Positions 1-7,590 of a DNA stretch of 20,251 nt are shown here, one piece after another. Every line of letters starts with the position of its first letter. Position 1 is the stretch's first letter. Position numbers and translations under genes: made by a program. The stretch comes from Anaerolineales bacterium (GTDB lineage Bacteria; Chloroflexota; Anaerolineae; Promineifilales; Promineifilaceae), in NCBI GenBank assembly GCA_020432595.1, contig JAGQGA010000006.1, forward strand, positions 2,846 through 23,096. Direction: 5' to 3'. A model generated the notes under the pieces. It did not search any database and had not been told where the DNA came from. It saw nothing but the letters and a program-made list of their open reading frames with translations.

Positions 1-308
1 CCCTGCTTAACTGGCAGCAGCGATTTAGCCTGCTCCAGCCCCATGCCGGTGCCTAATCCGCCGTTGAGCTTGATAACGGCCGTTCTTTCCAGTGCCTCCC
101 GCCCAATGGCTTGCAGGTCGGCCGGCAGCCGTTCCGCATCTGGCAGCGAATCCACCGGCTCAATGCTCTCTTCAGAAATTAGCCCCGTTTGCCCAGCCAA
201 AAGCTGCTCATAGTAAGAGGCAAAAATATCAATAAAAATGGGGTGCGCCCCTTGTGCTTCCAAACGGTTAGCAAAAGGGACAAATTGTTCAGTGAGGGTT
301 GCAATCAT
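1..308 (-). CDS. UTP--glucose-1-phosphate uridylyltransferase-type (UDPGP family) protein, 5' part only
   Basis: The first 102 codons of a gene that runs off the left edge. It starts at ATG (308-306) with GGAG five bases upstream. Seen: after about 75 residues of a mostly helical N-terminus comes KLNGGLGTGMGL (about residues 80-91), followed by AKSLLPVK. This is the nucleotide-binding loop and catalytic lysine region of eukaryotic-type UGPases (KLNGGLGT-MG..-KS); UDP-GlcNAc pyrophosphorylases have LAGGQGTRLG instead. The family makes UDP-glucose from glucose-1-phosphate and UTP in the cytoplasm. The sugar-binding part is outside the window, so substrate choice is inference. One copy of the AACGGCCGTT palindrome (75-84) lies inside it and encodes Thr-Ala-Val. 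The gene is 137 nt downstream of the TPR gene on the same strand and could be co-transcribed. Confidence 0.85.
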   Translation of the reverse strand, partial: MIATLTEQFVPFANRLEAQGAHPIFIDIFASYYEQLLAGQTGLISEESIEPVDSLPDAERLPADLQAIGREALERTAVIKLNGGLGTGMGLEQAKSLLPVKQ

Positions 309-445
309 GTCTGCTCCAAATTATAGGGAATTTTAACAATGTATCTCAGGGGATTATGTTGAACTGCTAACTACCAATCCTCGGAGAGACGAGCCATTTG
401 GTCAGTTGCTATCTCAAAGGGTAAATCTACAACGTTACAATCCAC

Positions 446-985
446 CTAAATATCTAACGAGTCCGCTTCTAAGAGCTTCGCCAGCAGCATCTGAGCGTCA
501 CGGTCGTTGGGGTTGGCCTTTATGGCACGGCGGAACCAGCCAGCAGCAGCCTCAGTGTCGCGCCGGTCGCGGTAAATCAAACCCAGGTTGTAGGCCACAT
601 TGGGCGCAATAGGGTTGACTTCGAGTGCCTGCTTAAAGGCCGCAATGGCTCGCTCTTGATCCGCATCCTTGGCTAAAACCGGGTTACCTAAATAGGCAGC
701 GCCCAAATTCGTCCATAACATCTCGTTGTCAGCATAACTTTCCTGAAACGGCTCCAACAGACCCACAGCTCGCCCAAACTTCTTGGTCAAAATGTAGGCA
801 CCGCTCAGATTGAGTGCCGCGTCAAAATGGGCTGGTTCTAGCTCATTGGCTCGTTCCAAATAGGGCAGTGCCTGTTCGACCTGCCCCCGGTGCAGCAGTT
901 CGGTGCCGCGCCGAAAGACAGGGTCAAATTTGTCCATCACCGCCCCAACGGCCGTTTTCTTCCGTTTTTGCTGCGGTTGATTCAT
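446..985 (-). CDS. TPR-repeat protein
   Basis: A 179-residue soluble protein with a basic N-terminus (MNQPQQKRKK) followed by about four tetratricopeptide units (roughly residues 22-55, 56-89, 90-128, 129-162). The TPR signature positions are visible: ...GTELLHRGQVEQALPYLERA..., NLGAAYLG..., YNLGLIYRDR...AAGWFRRAI. There is no signal peptide or membrane segment. TPR proteins are protein-interaction scaffolds; no specific partner can be named. I chose the ATG at 985 because AGAGGAAG sits about six bases upstream and it starts 26 bp after the stop of the peptidase gene. The in-frame extension to 1081 would overlap that gene and has no ribosome site. It is the last gene of the run HEAT, AEC, peptidase, TPR. 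Confidence 0.8.
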   Translation of the reverse strand: MNQPQQKRKKTAVGAVMDKFDPVFRRGTELLHRGQVEQALPYLERANELEPAHFDAALNLSGAYILTKKFGRAVGLLEPFQESYADNEMLWTNLGAAYLGNPVLAKDADQERAIAAFKQALEVNPIAPNVAYNLGLIYRDRRDTEAAAGWFRRAIKANPNDRDAQMLLAKLLEADSLDI

Positions 986-1011
986 TTTTCGCTTCCTCTT
1001 TTTCTGCACGT

Positions 1012-2199
1012 TTATCCTCGAGATGGTTTTAAAATCAATAGTCCTGTAATCCCAAAACCGGCCAGCAGCAGCAGCAACCAAAAACCACTAACATCAAAAA
1101 AGTAGGCCAGCGGCGTGGGCGGCTCCAAATCAGCCAACCACGCTTCGTTTAAATCACGCAGGGAAATTTGCAGCTCTCGCGCCACACCCGCTTCACAGTC
1201 GGCACCATCCTTGTGCGCCAAGATAATTTGCCCCAACGCTTGGTTGCCAAAGCGGGATTGCAGGTAAGAGACAAAGGAGGCGCTTTGAGCATAGGCCAGC
1301 ACCGCCTCGGCTTCGTCGCTGGGAAAGCTTTGGCACAATTCCAGCAATGGGATGGTGGTGTGGTTGTCAACGGCCGTTTCCAGCACCACTTGATAATTGG
1401 GATTCGGGTTTTCCTCCACCATCGTCGCCAGCCCTTCGTTAAACCAGGCGGGAACCTGCTTCATGACGGCCGGGCCAACCGTTTGGTAAAGCAGCACGTG
1501 AACGAGTTCATGGGGGATGCTGCGGCGTAAATCGGCGGCGGCAGTGCGGCTGTTAACGGCCGTTACCAAAATCACCCCCAACTCCGGCGACGCATGACCA
1601 CCCACCCAGTCGCGCCCCGTCAGCCGCAGTGCCGCCCGCAAATCGGCGGCCGTCGGGTACAAATACACCCGCAGTGGGTGACTACCGACATCGGGCAAAA
1701 ACGGCCGTACCGTCACCAGCGTCTCCTTCACCACATCCAGTGCCACCTGCGCCACCGCCGCATCCGTTCCCGTCCAATGCACCGTCACCGGCTCTTCGGC
1801 CAGCGTTTGCCACTCAAACTGGTCGTCTTCGTAAAAAAAGGTGTAGGTGGGGGAAAAAATATCCTCATCCACCGTTGCCAGCAGCCACCAGTAGGTGATT
1901 TCGGTAAACGGAGCCAGCCGCAGTTGGGTCAAATCAATCTCATGCGCCACAGAAAAACGGCCGCCCGGCGGCAGGGCTACCTCATCGGTATAGGTGTTTT
2001 CTGAACCTTCGGGACGAAAAAAGAGAATGAGCGTGTCGGCTGGGGGGGCATTCTCCAGCGTTAGCTCAAAACGAATCACCTGCCCAAATTCATAGCTGAC
2101 GTTGGGGGTAAACTGCGGCTCCTGCGCCGCTGCCAGACGGGGCAGCAGCCCAGCCAGCAGCAGGGCGGCCAGAAGGATTGAAGAAAGTCGTTTGCCCAT
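1012..2199 (-). CDS. Secreted or membrane-anchored metallopeptidase, peptidase MA-like (gluzincin) family
   Basis: 395 residues. Seen: an N-terminal signal sequence (MGKRLSSILLAALLLAGLL..AAA, likely cleaved near residue 25); a roughly 100-residue beta-rich extracytoplasmic region; a zinc-protease core with HELVH at residues 230-234 and the third-ligand glutamate in WFNEGLA (E255); and one C-terminal transmembrane helix (about 367-390) ending in KPSRG. HExxH plus a downstream NEG-A glutamate is the gluzincin (clan MA) arrangement, as in the 'peptidase MA-like' domain family, so zinc-dependent proteolysis outside the membrane is expected. The substrate is unknown. The start ATG is one base after the TAG stop of the AEC gene (TAGTATG), so translation is probably coupled. 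Two AACGGCCGTT palindromes (1369, 1555) both encode Thr-Ala-Val. Confidence 0.82.
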   Translation of the reverse strand: MGKRLSSILLAALLLAGLLPRLAAAQEPQFTPNVSYEFGQVIRFELTLENAPPADTLILFFRPEGSENTYTDEVALPPGGRFSVAHEIDLTQLRLAPFTEITYWWLLATVDEDIFSPTYTFFYEDDQFEWQTLAEEPVTVHWTGTDAAVAQVALDVVKETLVTVRPFLPDVGSHPLRVYLYPTAADLRAALRLTGRDWVGGHASPELGVILVTAVNSRTAAADLRRSIPHELVHVLLYQTVGPAVMKQVPAWFNEGLATMVEENPNPNYQVVLETAVDNHTTIPLLELCQSFPSDEAEAVLAYAQSASFVSYLQSRFGNQALGQIILAHKDGADCEAGVARELQISLRDLNEAWLADLEPPTPLAYFFDVSGFWLLLLLAGFGITGLLILKPSRG

Positions 2200-2200
2200 A

Positions 2201-3112
2201 CTATAACCCTAGCAGCGTGATGGTTGTGGCAATGGTCAGTGGGCTGAGCAGGGTGCTAACCACGACAATGCCAGTGACAATGGCTGGTTGGAGGCCAAAT
2301 TCGGTGGCGAGGATGATGGTAAAAACGGCCGTTGGCATACTCGCCTCAATGATGGAGGTGGAACGCGACAGCCCTTGCAGCCCCAGTACCGTTGCCACTA
2401 GCAACCCCATCACTGGCCCCAGCAGCAGCCGCACCGAGACGGCCGGCAGTGCCAGCCGCCACGACAGTCCTCCGCGCAAGTCGGCAATCTGCATCCCCAA
2501 AATGACCAGCATCACCGGGATTGCCCCAGACCCAGCAATTTCCAACCCGCGCAGCAGCGGGGCGGGAAGGGGAATGGCAAAACTGTAGACAATGATTGCC
2601 AGCACGGCCGCATACACGGCCGGTAATTTTCCCAGCCGCGCCAATGCCTGCCGCGCCGATAGTTCGCCCGATGAGGCGATAAACACGCCGAGGGTGTAGG
2701 CCAGGAAGGTATTGACCATGTAGAAAACAATTGCCCGCGCCAACCCGGCATCGCCATAGCGAAGTTGGTTGAGGGTGAGACCAAAGTTGCCGCCATTGAC
2801 AAAAATGACGACGACGAGAAAAGCGGCCGTTTCCATGCGCGAAAAGCGCAGCCCACGCGCCAGCAGCCAGCCCAACACCCCCATCCCCAGCAGACTGACA
2901 ATGGCAAAAGCCATCAACTGCAGCAGTTCCTCGCCCGGCAACTGTGATTTAACCAGGGAGGTGAAAACGAGGCAGGGGCCTAAACAATTAAAAACGATGC
3001 TAGAAAGTGCCCGTTTGTCAATTTGGTAGGTTCGTTGGAGGGCAAAGCCAAAGGTGGCAACAATCAGAATCGGCAGGATATTTTGGGTAAAAACAGCAAG
3101 AATGTCACTCAA
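2201..3112 (-). CDS. AEC (auxin efflux carrier) family transporter
   Basis: 303 residues, almost entirely hydrophobic, with about ten predicted membrane helices in two halves. The N-terminus (FTQNILPILIVATFGFALQR) and the first-half NGGNFGL motif are characteristic of AEC/PIN-like carriers (PF03547-type), with the usual length of about 300. Bacterial members export or exchange organic acids and related anions across the inner membrane; the substrate here cannot be deduced. The start codon is TTG (3112-3110), overlapping the TGA stop of the HEAT gene as TTGA, a four-base overlap typical of translational coupling. No downstream ATG gives the family's full N-terminus, so TTG is preferred. One AACGGCCGTT copy (2324-2333) encodes Thr-Ala-Val near the C-terminus. 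Confidence 0.88.
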   Translation of the reverse strand: MSDILAVFTQNILPILIVATFGFALQRTYQIDKRALSSIVFNCLGPCLVFTSLVKSQLPGEELLQLMAFAIVSLLGMGVLGWLLARGLRFSRMETAAFLVVVIFVNGGNFGLTLNQLRYGDAGLARAIVFYMVNTFLAYTLGVFIASSGELSARQALARLGKLPAVYAAVLAIIVYSFAIPLPAPLLRGLEIAGSGAIPVMLVILGMQIADLRGGLSWRLALPAVSVRLLLGPVMGLLVATVLGLQGLSRSTSIIEASMPTAVFTIILATEFGLQPAIVTGIVVVSTLLSPLTIATTITLLGL

Positions 3113-4107
3113 TTTTGGCTAAACAACCCCAGGTCGTCCTCATCGTCTGCTTCATCTTCATCAAAATCAAACAGTGTAAAATCACCCGCCAGCCATGACA
3201 TCGCTTCAAGTGCTTCTTCAATGACCTCATAAAATGACTCGGCTTCGGCATCGTCCAGCAGTTCGGTGAGAATGCGCGTTGGCTCCTCACCACCAATTTG
3301 CCCCAGCGCAATAATGGCGGCCTCTACAACGTCACTATCCTCATCCAGCGTCAATTCGGCCAGCCCCGGCACGGCATCGCTGCTGCCCAAGACGCCGGCC
3401 GCACGGGCAGCTTCAGCTCGCATTTCGGCCATCGGGCTTTCCAGTTCATACAACACGGTTTGGAGCCAACGTAAATCGGCACTGCTGCCCATGGCAAAAA
3501 CGGCGCTTAGCTGCATTTCAAATGCTTTGTCTTCATATGCTTCTTCAATGAACTGCGGTACGCGGGGATGGTTGGCGGCGGCCATGGCTTCTAGGGCGGC
3601 GCGTTTAACGGCCGTTTCCGTTCCCACCGCCTCATACTGCGCCAACAGCCGTGGCACAATGCGGGTTGAAACAGACGGGGGCAGTTCTCCCCATTCGCTC
3701 ATCATCACATAGTGAGCCAGGGTGGAGGCAGCAGAGGCACGAACGGCCGTTTCCCTATCCTCTTCCAGCAAACGCAAAATAGGCGCAACCAGCTTCACAT
3801 CCGTCGCATCCCACAGCCCGTCCAAAGCCGCCACCCGCACCGCAGGGATCGCATCACTCAGCAAAATGGCAAACAACGGCGCAAAATCCACCGTAAAGCT
3901 ATCTTCGGTCAAATCGGCCAAATGCCGCGCAATCTGCTGCCGCCGTTCATCAGCCGCCTGCGGCCAACGCGCTTGAAAAGCGGCCAAATCAGCCGTTTCC
4001 AGATCGGAAAGCTGATAGAGCAGCGGAATACTTAACGCTTCATCCTCGAACAAATGGTGCATTAGCTCCGCAAACGGTAACTTTTTATCGAAATATTCCT
4101 CTTCCAT
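3109..4107 (-). CDS. HEAT-repeat protein with acidic tail
   Basis: 332 residues, soluble, rich in alpha-helical HEAT-type repeats. Helix pairs such as VRVAALDGLWD...VAPILRLLEED, VRASAASTLAHY, VKRAALEAMAAA, MRAEAARAAGVLGSSDAVPGLAEL and VVEAAIIALGQIGG recur at intervals of roughly 30-40 residues from residue 80 to 280. The C-terminus is strongly acidic (DFDEDEADDEDD). HEAT solenoids are adaptor or scaffold proteins; the function is unknown. It is the promoter-proximal gene of the run to TPR, and its stop overlaps the AEC start. No Shine-Dalgarno is evident before the ATG at 4107: that spot is occupied by a 14-bp hairpin ending nine bases before the start codon. Two AACGGCCGTT copies (3607, 3742) encode Thr-Ala-Val in paralogous helices. 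Confidence 0.8.
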   Translation of the reverse strand: MEEEYFDKKLPFAELMHHLFEDEALSIPLLYQLSDLETADLAAFQARWPQAADERRQQIARHLADLTEDSFTVDFAPLFAILLSDAIPAVRVAALDGLWDATDVKLVAPILRLLEEDRETAVRASAASTLAHYVMMSEWGELPPSVSTRIVPRLLAQYEAVGTETAVKRAALEAMAAANHPRVPQFIEEAYEDKAFEMQLSAVFAMGSSADLRWLQTVLYELESPMAEMRAEAARAAGVLGSSDAVPGLAELTLDEDSDVVEAAIIALGQIGGEEPTRILTELLDDAEAESFYEVIEEALEAMSWLAGDFTLFDFDEDEADDEDDLGLFSQN

Positions 4108-4116
4108 ACATAGTCA

Positions 4117-4150
4117 AAGACGTTGGTTACTTATCCGTAGCCAACGTCTT
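4117..4150 (-). terminator. 14-bp stem hairpin between the M50 gene and the HEAT gene (terminator or 5'-UTR regulator)
   Basis: AAGACGTTGGTTAC (4117-4130) pairs with GTAGCCAACGTCTT (4137-4150), with one G-T pair and a 6-nt loop. On the minus strand it lies 64 nt after the M50 stop and nine bases before the HEAT start codon. Only a short T stretch follows, so it is a weak intrinsic terminator at best. It would also lie in the leader of the promoter at 4179-4207. Confidence 0.6.
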
Positions 4151-4178
4151 CATTTCTTAAAATGGCGCAGTTTGGTTG

Positions 4179-4207
4179 ATTAAACCACGCTTACTGTTGT
4201 CTGTCAC
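4179..4207 (-). promoter_or_regulatory. Sigma70-type promoter for the HEAT operon
   Basis: On the minus strand GTGACA (4207-4202), a 17-bp spacer and TTTAAT (4184-4179) match the sigma70 -35/-10 consensus at five of six positions each. Predicted transcription would start near 4172, giving a leader of about 65 nt that contains the 14-bp hairpin before the HEAT start codon. Confidence 0.55.
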
Positions 4208-4213
4208 AATGTT

Positions 4214-5284
4214 CTATTGAAATGGGATAATCGGGTTCACAATGTCCTGCACAATCATTAGCACCATCAAGCCTAACAGCACCAACATGCCAATGACATG
4301 CACCATCCCTTCCCGCTCTGGCTCAATCCGCCGCCCGCGAATCGCCTCAATCACCACAAACAAAATACGACCGCCATCCAGCGCTGGCAGCGGCAGCAAG
4401 TTGGTTAAACCCAATGCCACATTGATAAAGGCGGCAATGGAGAGCAGCGGAAACAAATTCCGGTTTTGCGCCGATGCTTCAGCCGCCTGTCAAGCAATTT
4501 GGCTAATGCCCACAATACTTACCGGGCGTGCCTCCTGCGGTGTAATGTCGCCACTGAGCAGCATGGCGGGCAAGCGTAGGTACAGCGACACATAGTTGCC
4601 CATGAATTGCACAGCATCCACACCAGCCTCAATCGGATTGCGGCTAATGCGCTCACCCGTGGTAGACATCATCAGCCCTACGCCAATCGGCCCTTCGCTA
4701 TCGGAGTCATATTCGCCAGGGGAGCGAGGCACCAGGGTAATGTTAAGCTGCTGACCATCACGGCTAACTAACAGTTGAATGGGCTGTCCGGCCATCTCAT
4801 GCACCCGGTCTACCAGCACACTAGAGCTGTCGGCACGCACACCATCTACTTCAAGGATGACATCGTTGGCCTGCAAACCGGCCGTTTCGGCGGGTGAACC
4901 CGGATTGACGTTGCTAATGGCAACGGCCGGCGGGCCAATCATCAACGCCACCCAAAAAATGACAATGGCAGCAATAAAATTCATCCCGGCCCCCGACACC
5001 AGCACAAAAAAGCGTGCCCGTTTAGAAGCAGCGGCTAAACCATCTGGCACATTGGGGTCATCTTCTCCGGCCGGCCGTACAAAGCCACCCAAAGGAATCC
5101 AGTTTAGCGAAAAAATGGTGCCTTTTCGTTCGGCCAAGGTCATAGCACGGGGGGGCAATCCTAATCCAAACTCTTCAACACGAATATTTGATAAACGGGC
5201 CGCCCAAAAATGACCCAACTCGTGTACTAAAACGATGGGCGTAAGGATAATAATAAATCCACCAATGGCCCATAATATTGACAT
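4214..5284 (-). pseudogene. RseP-like M50 site-2 metalloprotease interrupted by an in-frame TGA
   Basis: Read through, this is one 356-codon frame (355 residues plus the TGA position), normal for the RseP/RIP metalloprotease family. Seen: N-terminal membrane helix with HELGH (residues 21-25), RxxxFxxLVSGAGMNF second membrane region (about 91-115), a PDZ domain (about 118-188), and a C-terminal membrane pair with LTNLLPLPALDGGR carrying the third zinc ligand (Asp). A TGA at 4492-4490 (codon 265) interrupts the frame inside ...GISQIA(stop)QAAEAS. Both halves are in the same frame, so this is a substitution-type nonsense change rather than an indel. The family usually has a small residue (Gly) there, so GGA to TGA is the simplest explanation. 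The truncated product would lack the LDGG zinc ligand. Start ATG 5284 has AGGA eight bases upstream. It could also be an assembly error in an intact gene. Confidence 0.85.
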
Positions 5285-5617
5285 AATTCACATCCTAGAT
5301 TTGGTCAGCTCACTGTTAGGCGAATTCCAAAAAGTAATCGAGGGAAAAACGGCCGTTTTCTCGGAATTCGCTGGGCATTTCTTCGGTTAAAGACTTATCT
5401 GTTTTTCCGAAAATGCCTTAAGTCGCTGCGTTTTGCTTAAGGTTAATAAAACTTACTATCACCTTATCTTTCGACCTCGGCTGTCTAACACTGGCAAACA
5501 GCCAAAACAACGGCGCATTTTCAGCGCACCATAGGTCATTATACGGCCTGACAATCGTTAATAGCAACTAGCAACCTGATGATTTAACGACACTCTAACG
5601 GTCACAGCAAATCTTAT
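5285..5617. other. Intergenic region between the SLC13 and M50 genes
   Basis: No convincing gene. It contains one AACGGCCGTT copy set in a 14-bp palindrome (5346-5359) and a 7-bp inverted repeat CCTTAAG/CTTAAGG (5416-5422 and 5436-5442). I could not identify a strong promoter for the M50 gene, though one would be expected here. Confidence 0.5.
5348..5357. repeat. Intergenic AACGGCCGTT palindrome (highly iterated motif)
   Basis: One of three non-coding copies; the palindrome here extends to 14 bp (5346-5359). Other exact copies in the window begin at 75, 947, 1369, 1555, 2324, 3607, 3742, 6219, 7116, 7993, 8616, 9219, 10203, 11609, 12425, 12624, 12997, 13237, 14878, 17185, 17521 and 19321. 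Confidence 0.9.
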
Positions 5618-5685
5618 GTAGCCGAGCTTTCCCAAGCTCGTGATTTTGCACAAACCAAAGCGCGAGGATTGGAATCCTCGGCTAC
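5618..5685. repeat. REP/MITE-like double-hairpin element overlapping the SLC13 stop codon
   Basis: Terminal inverted repeats GTAGCCGAG (5618-5626) and CTCGGCTAC (5677-5685) enclose two further hairpins: GAGCTT-tccc-AAGCTC (5624-5639) and GAGGATT-gg-AATCCTC (5664-5679). The result is a 68-bp cloverleaf-like unit typical of REP/BIME or small non-autonomous mobile repeats. The SLC13 stop codon (5682-5684) lies inside the right terminal repeat. Only one copy is present in this window, so mobility is inferred from structure. It may act as terminator or mRNA-stabilising end for the SLC13 transcript. Confidence 0.6.
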
Positions 5686-7466
5686 CAGGGAAAGATGATG
5701 GGCAAGAAAAGCAGCATGAGCAGCCAGATGAGCAGGGTAAGCGGCAGCCCCACTTTGGTAAAGTCGGTAAATTTGTAACCGCCTGAACCATAAACCAATA
5801 CACACGACTGGTGCCCAATAGGCGTTAAAAATGAGTTTGAAGCAGCGACGGCTACCCCCATGACAAACGCATGAGGATCAATACCTAAACCCAATGCGGT
5901 TTGAATGGCAATGGGCGCCACCAACACCGCTGCTGCTGCATTGGACATAAAAGCGGTGAGAGCAGTGGTCAAAACAATCAGCCCCAGCATAATGCCACGA
6001 GGGCCTAACTCACCTACGAGTACGATGATGTTATTAGATAGGTATTGCGCCGTGCCCGTCTTTTCTAACGCCACCCCCATAGGTAACATTCCGGCAATCA
6101 AAAACACCGATTTCCATTCAATGGCTTCATACCCTTCGTCCATGGTCAGGCAGCCGGTGAGAACGGCAAGGATGGCACCCAAAACGGCAGCGGTGGAAAT
6201 GTGGAGCCAGCCAAAACCAACGGCCGTTATCATGGACACAAAAATAAGCAAATTGATGGGCGCTTTCTTCAACCGAGGCAGTGCCTCCGGTGGGCGCAGC
6301 AGCAAAAAGGCGTTGTCATCCCGAATCGCCTCAATCCGCTCCCGTCGCCCCTGTACCAGCAGCGTATCCCCCATCAGCAGCCGCACATTTGCCAACCTGT
6401 CTAAAATCGGCGATTCGCCACGCCAGATTGCCAGCACCGTCAACCCATAGCGATCCCGAAAGTCCAGGTCACGCAGCGTTTGCCCAGTGAAGTGGGCAAG
6501 CTGGCTTACCACCACCTCAGCCACTGTGGATTCTTCAGAGCGCAAAGTAGCATCAGTAACAATTGCGGGCAGCAGCGACGCTTGATACGCCTTGCCTACC
6601 TGCAAAATTCGTTCACTAGAGCCATTTACCAGCAAAATATCGCCGGCTTGCAGCCGCAAGCCGGGCAAAATGCCCAAATTTGGCTCTCCTTCGCGCAGTA
6701 CCCCCACAATCGTCAGGTCATACTCTTCGCCCAAGCGAGTATCAACCAAGCGCTTGCCAATCAGCGGCGAATTGGACTGAATGTGCAGTTCGGTCAGATA
6801 GTCGCGCAAATGATATTCTTGCGTCAGGCTATCCTGAGTGTGGGCATGGGAAGTATAGGATGGTAACAGGTGGCGGCCAACCAGCACCATGTAGGCAATG
6901 GAGCTAAAAAAGATGATTAAACCCATAGGGGTATAGTCAAAGAGGTGAAAGGGGGCAAAACCCACTTCAACAAGGGCATCACTAGCAAGTAGGTTGGGCG
7001 GGGTGCCAATGAGGGTGGTAACGCCACCAAGCAGAGAGCCAAAGGCCAGCGGGATCAGCAGTTTTGAGGGGGGAACTTTGGCTTTGTTGCCAATATTGAT
7101 GACGACGGGTAGCAAAACGGCCGTTGCGCCAATGTTGTTCATAAACGCCGACATCGCCCCCACCGTCAGCATGACCACCAAAATTAACCGCCCTTCCCCT
7201 TGCCCCGCAATTCGCCCCCCATAACGGCCAATAAAATCGGCAATGCCCGTGTGAGTCAGGCTGGCACTGACAATATAGATAGCCCAGACGGTAATTACAG
7301 CCGGATTGGAAAAGCCAGAAAACGCCTCGCCTACATCCAAAATTCCCGTCAGCACAAGTGCCAACAGCACCATCAACGCCACCAGGTCTACCCGAAACAG
7401 TTCCAGAGCAAAGAGGACAATGGAGGCAACCAAGATTACTAAAACTAACCCAGATTCATATGTCAC
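5682..7466 (-). CDS. SLC13/DASS-family permease with two TrkA-C domains
   Basis: 594 residues from the GTG at 7466. Seen: two hydrophobic halves separated by a soluble insert of about 180 residues holding two TrkA-C (RCK_C) domains (about 225-290 and 316-382, each with the GD-LLV-G ending). The DASS signature motifs are present in both halves: MNNIGATA...IGTPPNLLAS (about 109-162) and MSNAAAAV...SFLTPIGHQ near the C-terminus. This architecture is that of sodium- or proton-coupled anion (dicarboxylate/sulfate-like) permeases with cytoplasmic ligand-sensing TrkA-C domains; the substrate is not determined. I chose GTG because AAGGAG lies seven bases upstream; the upstream in-frame extension (to 7529) is Cys-rich, non-conserved in character and has no ribosome site. 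The gene end overlaps a repeat element. Two AACGGCCGTT copies encode Thr-Ala-Val. Confidence 0.88.
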   Translation of the reverse strand: MTYESGLVLVILVASIVLFALELFRVDLVALMVLLALVLTGILDVGEAFSGFSNPAVITVWAIYIVSASLTHTGIADFIGRYGGRIAGQGEGRLILVVMLTVGAMSAFMNNIGATAVLLPVVINIGNKAKVPPSKLLIPLAFGSLLGGVTTLIGTPPNLLASDALVEVGFAPFHLFDYTPMGLIIFFSSIAYMVLVGRHLLPSYTSHAHTQDSLTQEYHLRDYLTELHIQSNSPLIGKRLVDTRLGEEYDLTIVGVLREGEPNLGILPGLRLQAGDILLVNGSSERILQVGKAYQASLLPAIVTDATLRSEESTVAEVVVSQLAHFTGQTLRDLDFRDRYGLTVLAIWRGESPILDRLANVRLLMGDTLLVQGRRERIEAIRDDNAFLLLRPPEALPRLKKAPINLLIFVSMITAVGFGWLHISTAAVLGAILAVLTGCLTMDEGYEAIEWKSVFLIAGMLPMGVALEKTGTAQYLSNNIIVLVGELGPRGIMLGLIVLTTALTAFMSNAAAAVLVAPIAIQTALGLGIDPHAFVMGVAVAASNSFLTPIGHQSCVLVYGSGGYKFTDFTKVGLPLTLLIWLLMLLFLPIIFPW

Positions 7467-7522
7467 AGACCACTCCTTTTCGCAACTACAACCAAAATGG
7501 GATTGTAGCTGAAAATCGCTGC

Positions 7523-7551
7523 TTGACATTTATCTTAGAAACGGCTAGGAT
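7523..7551 (+). promoter_or_regulatory. Sigma70 promoter of the glmS leader
   Basis: A perfect -35 TTGACA (7523-7528), a 17-bp spacer and -10 TAGGAT (7546-7551). Transcription would start near 7558, about 33 nt before the predicted ribozyme cleavage site, which is the geometry expected for a glmS leader. A TACAAT (7507-7502 on the minus strand) could serve as a -10 for the divergent SLC13 gene, but its -35 is poor. Confidence 0.7.
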
Positions 7552-7590
7552 GTTGCACGGTACGTTTAAACATGACATGCGGGCAAGGTT

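Noticed and set aside
320..325. TATAAT-like -10 box before the UGPase gene
   Set aside because: No acceptable -35 at 16-18 bp, and it would place the transcript start almost on the start codon.
986..1081. N-terminal extension of the TPR protein
   Set aside because: It overlaps the peptidase C-terminus, has no Shine-Dalgarno, and reads as low-complexity Ala/Arg/Lys; the ATG at 985 has a good site.
4490..4492. Selenocysteine or a reassigned TGA codon in the M50 gene
   Set aside because: Other genes here end in TGA, no SECIS-like hairpin is evident just downstream, and the site is normally a non-catalytic small residue.
5558..5818. Small Cys/Ser-rich minus-strand frame at the SLC13 gene end
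   Set aside because: It is out of frame with the permease and overlaps the hairpin element; composition and lack of a start site suggest chance.
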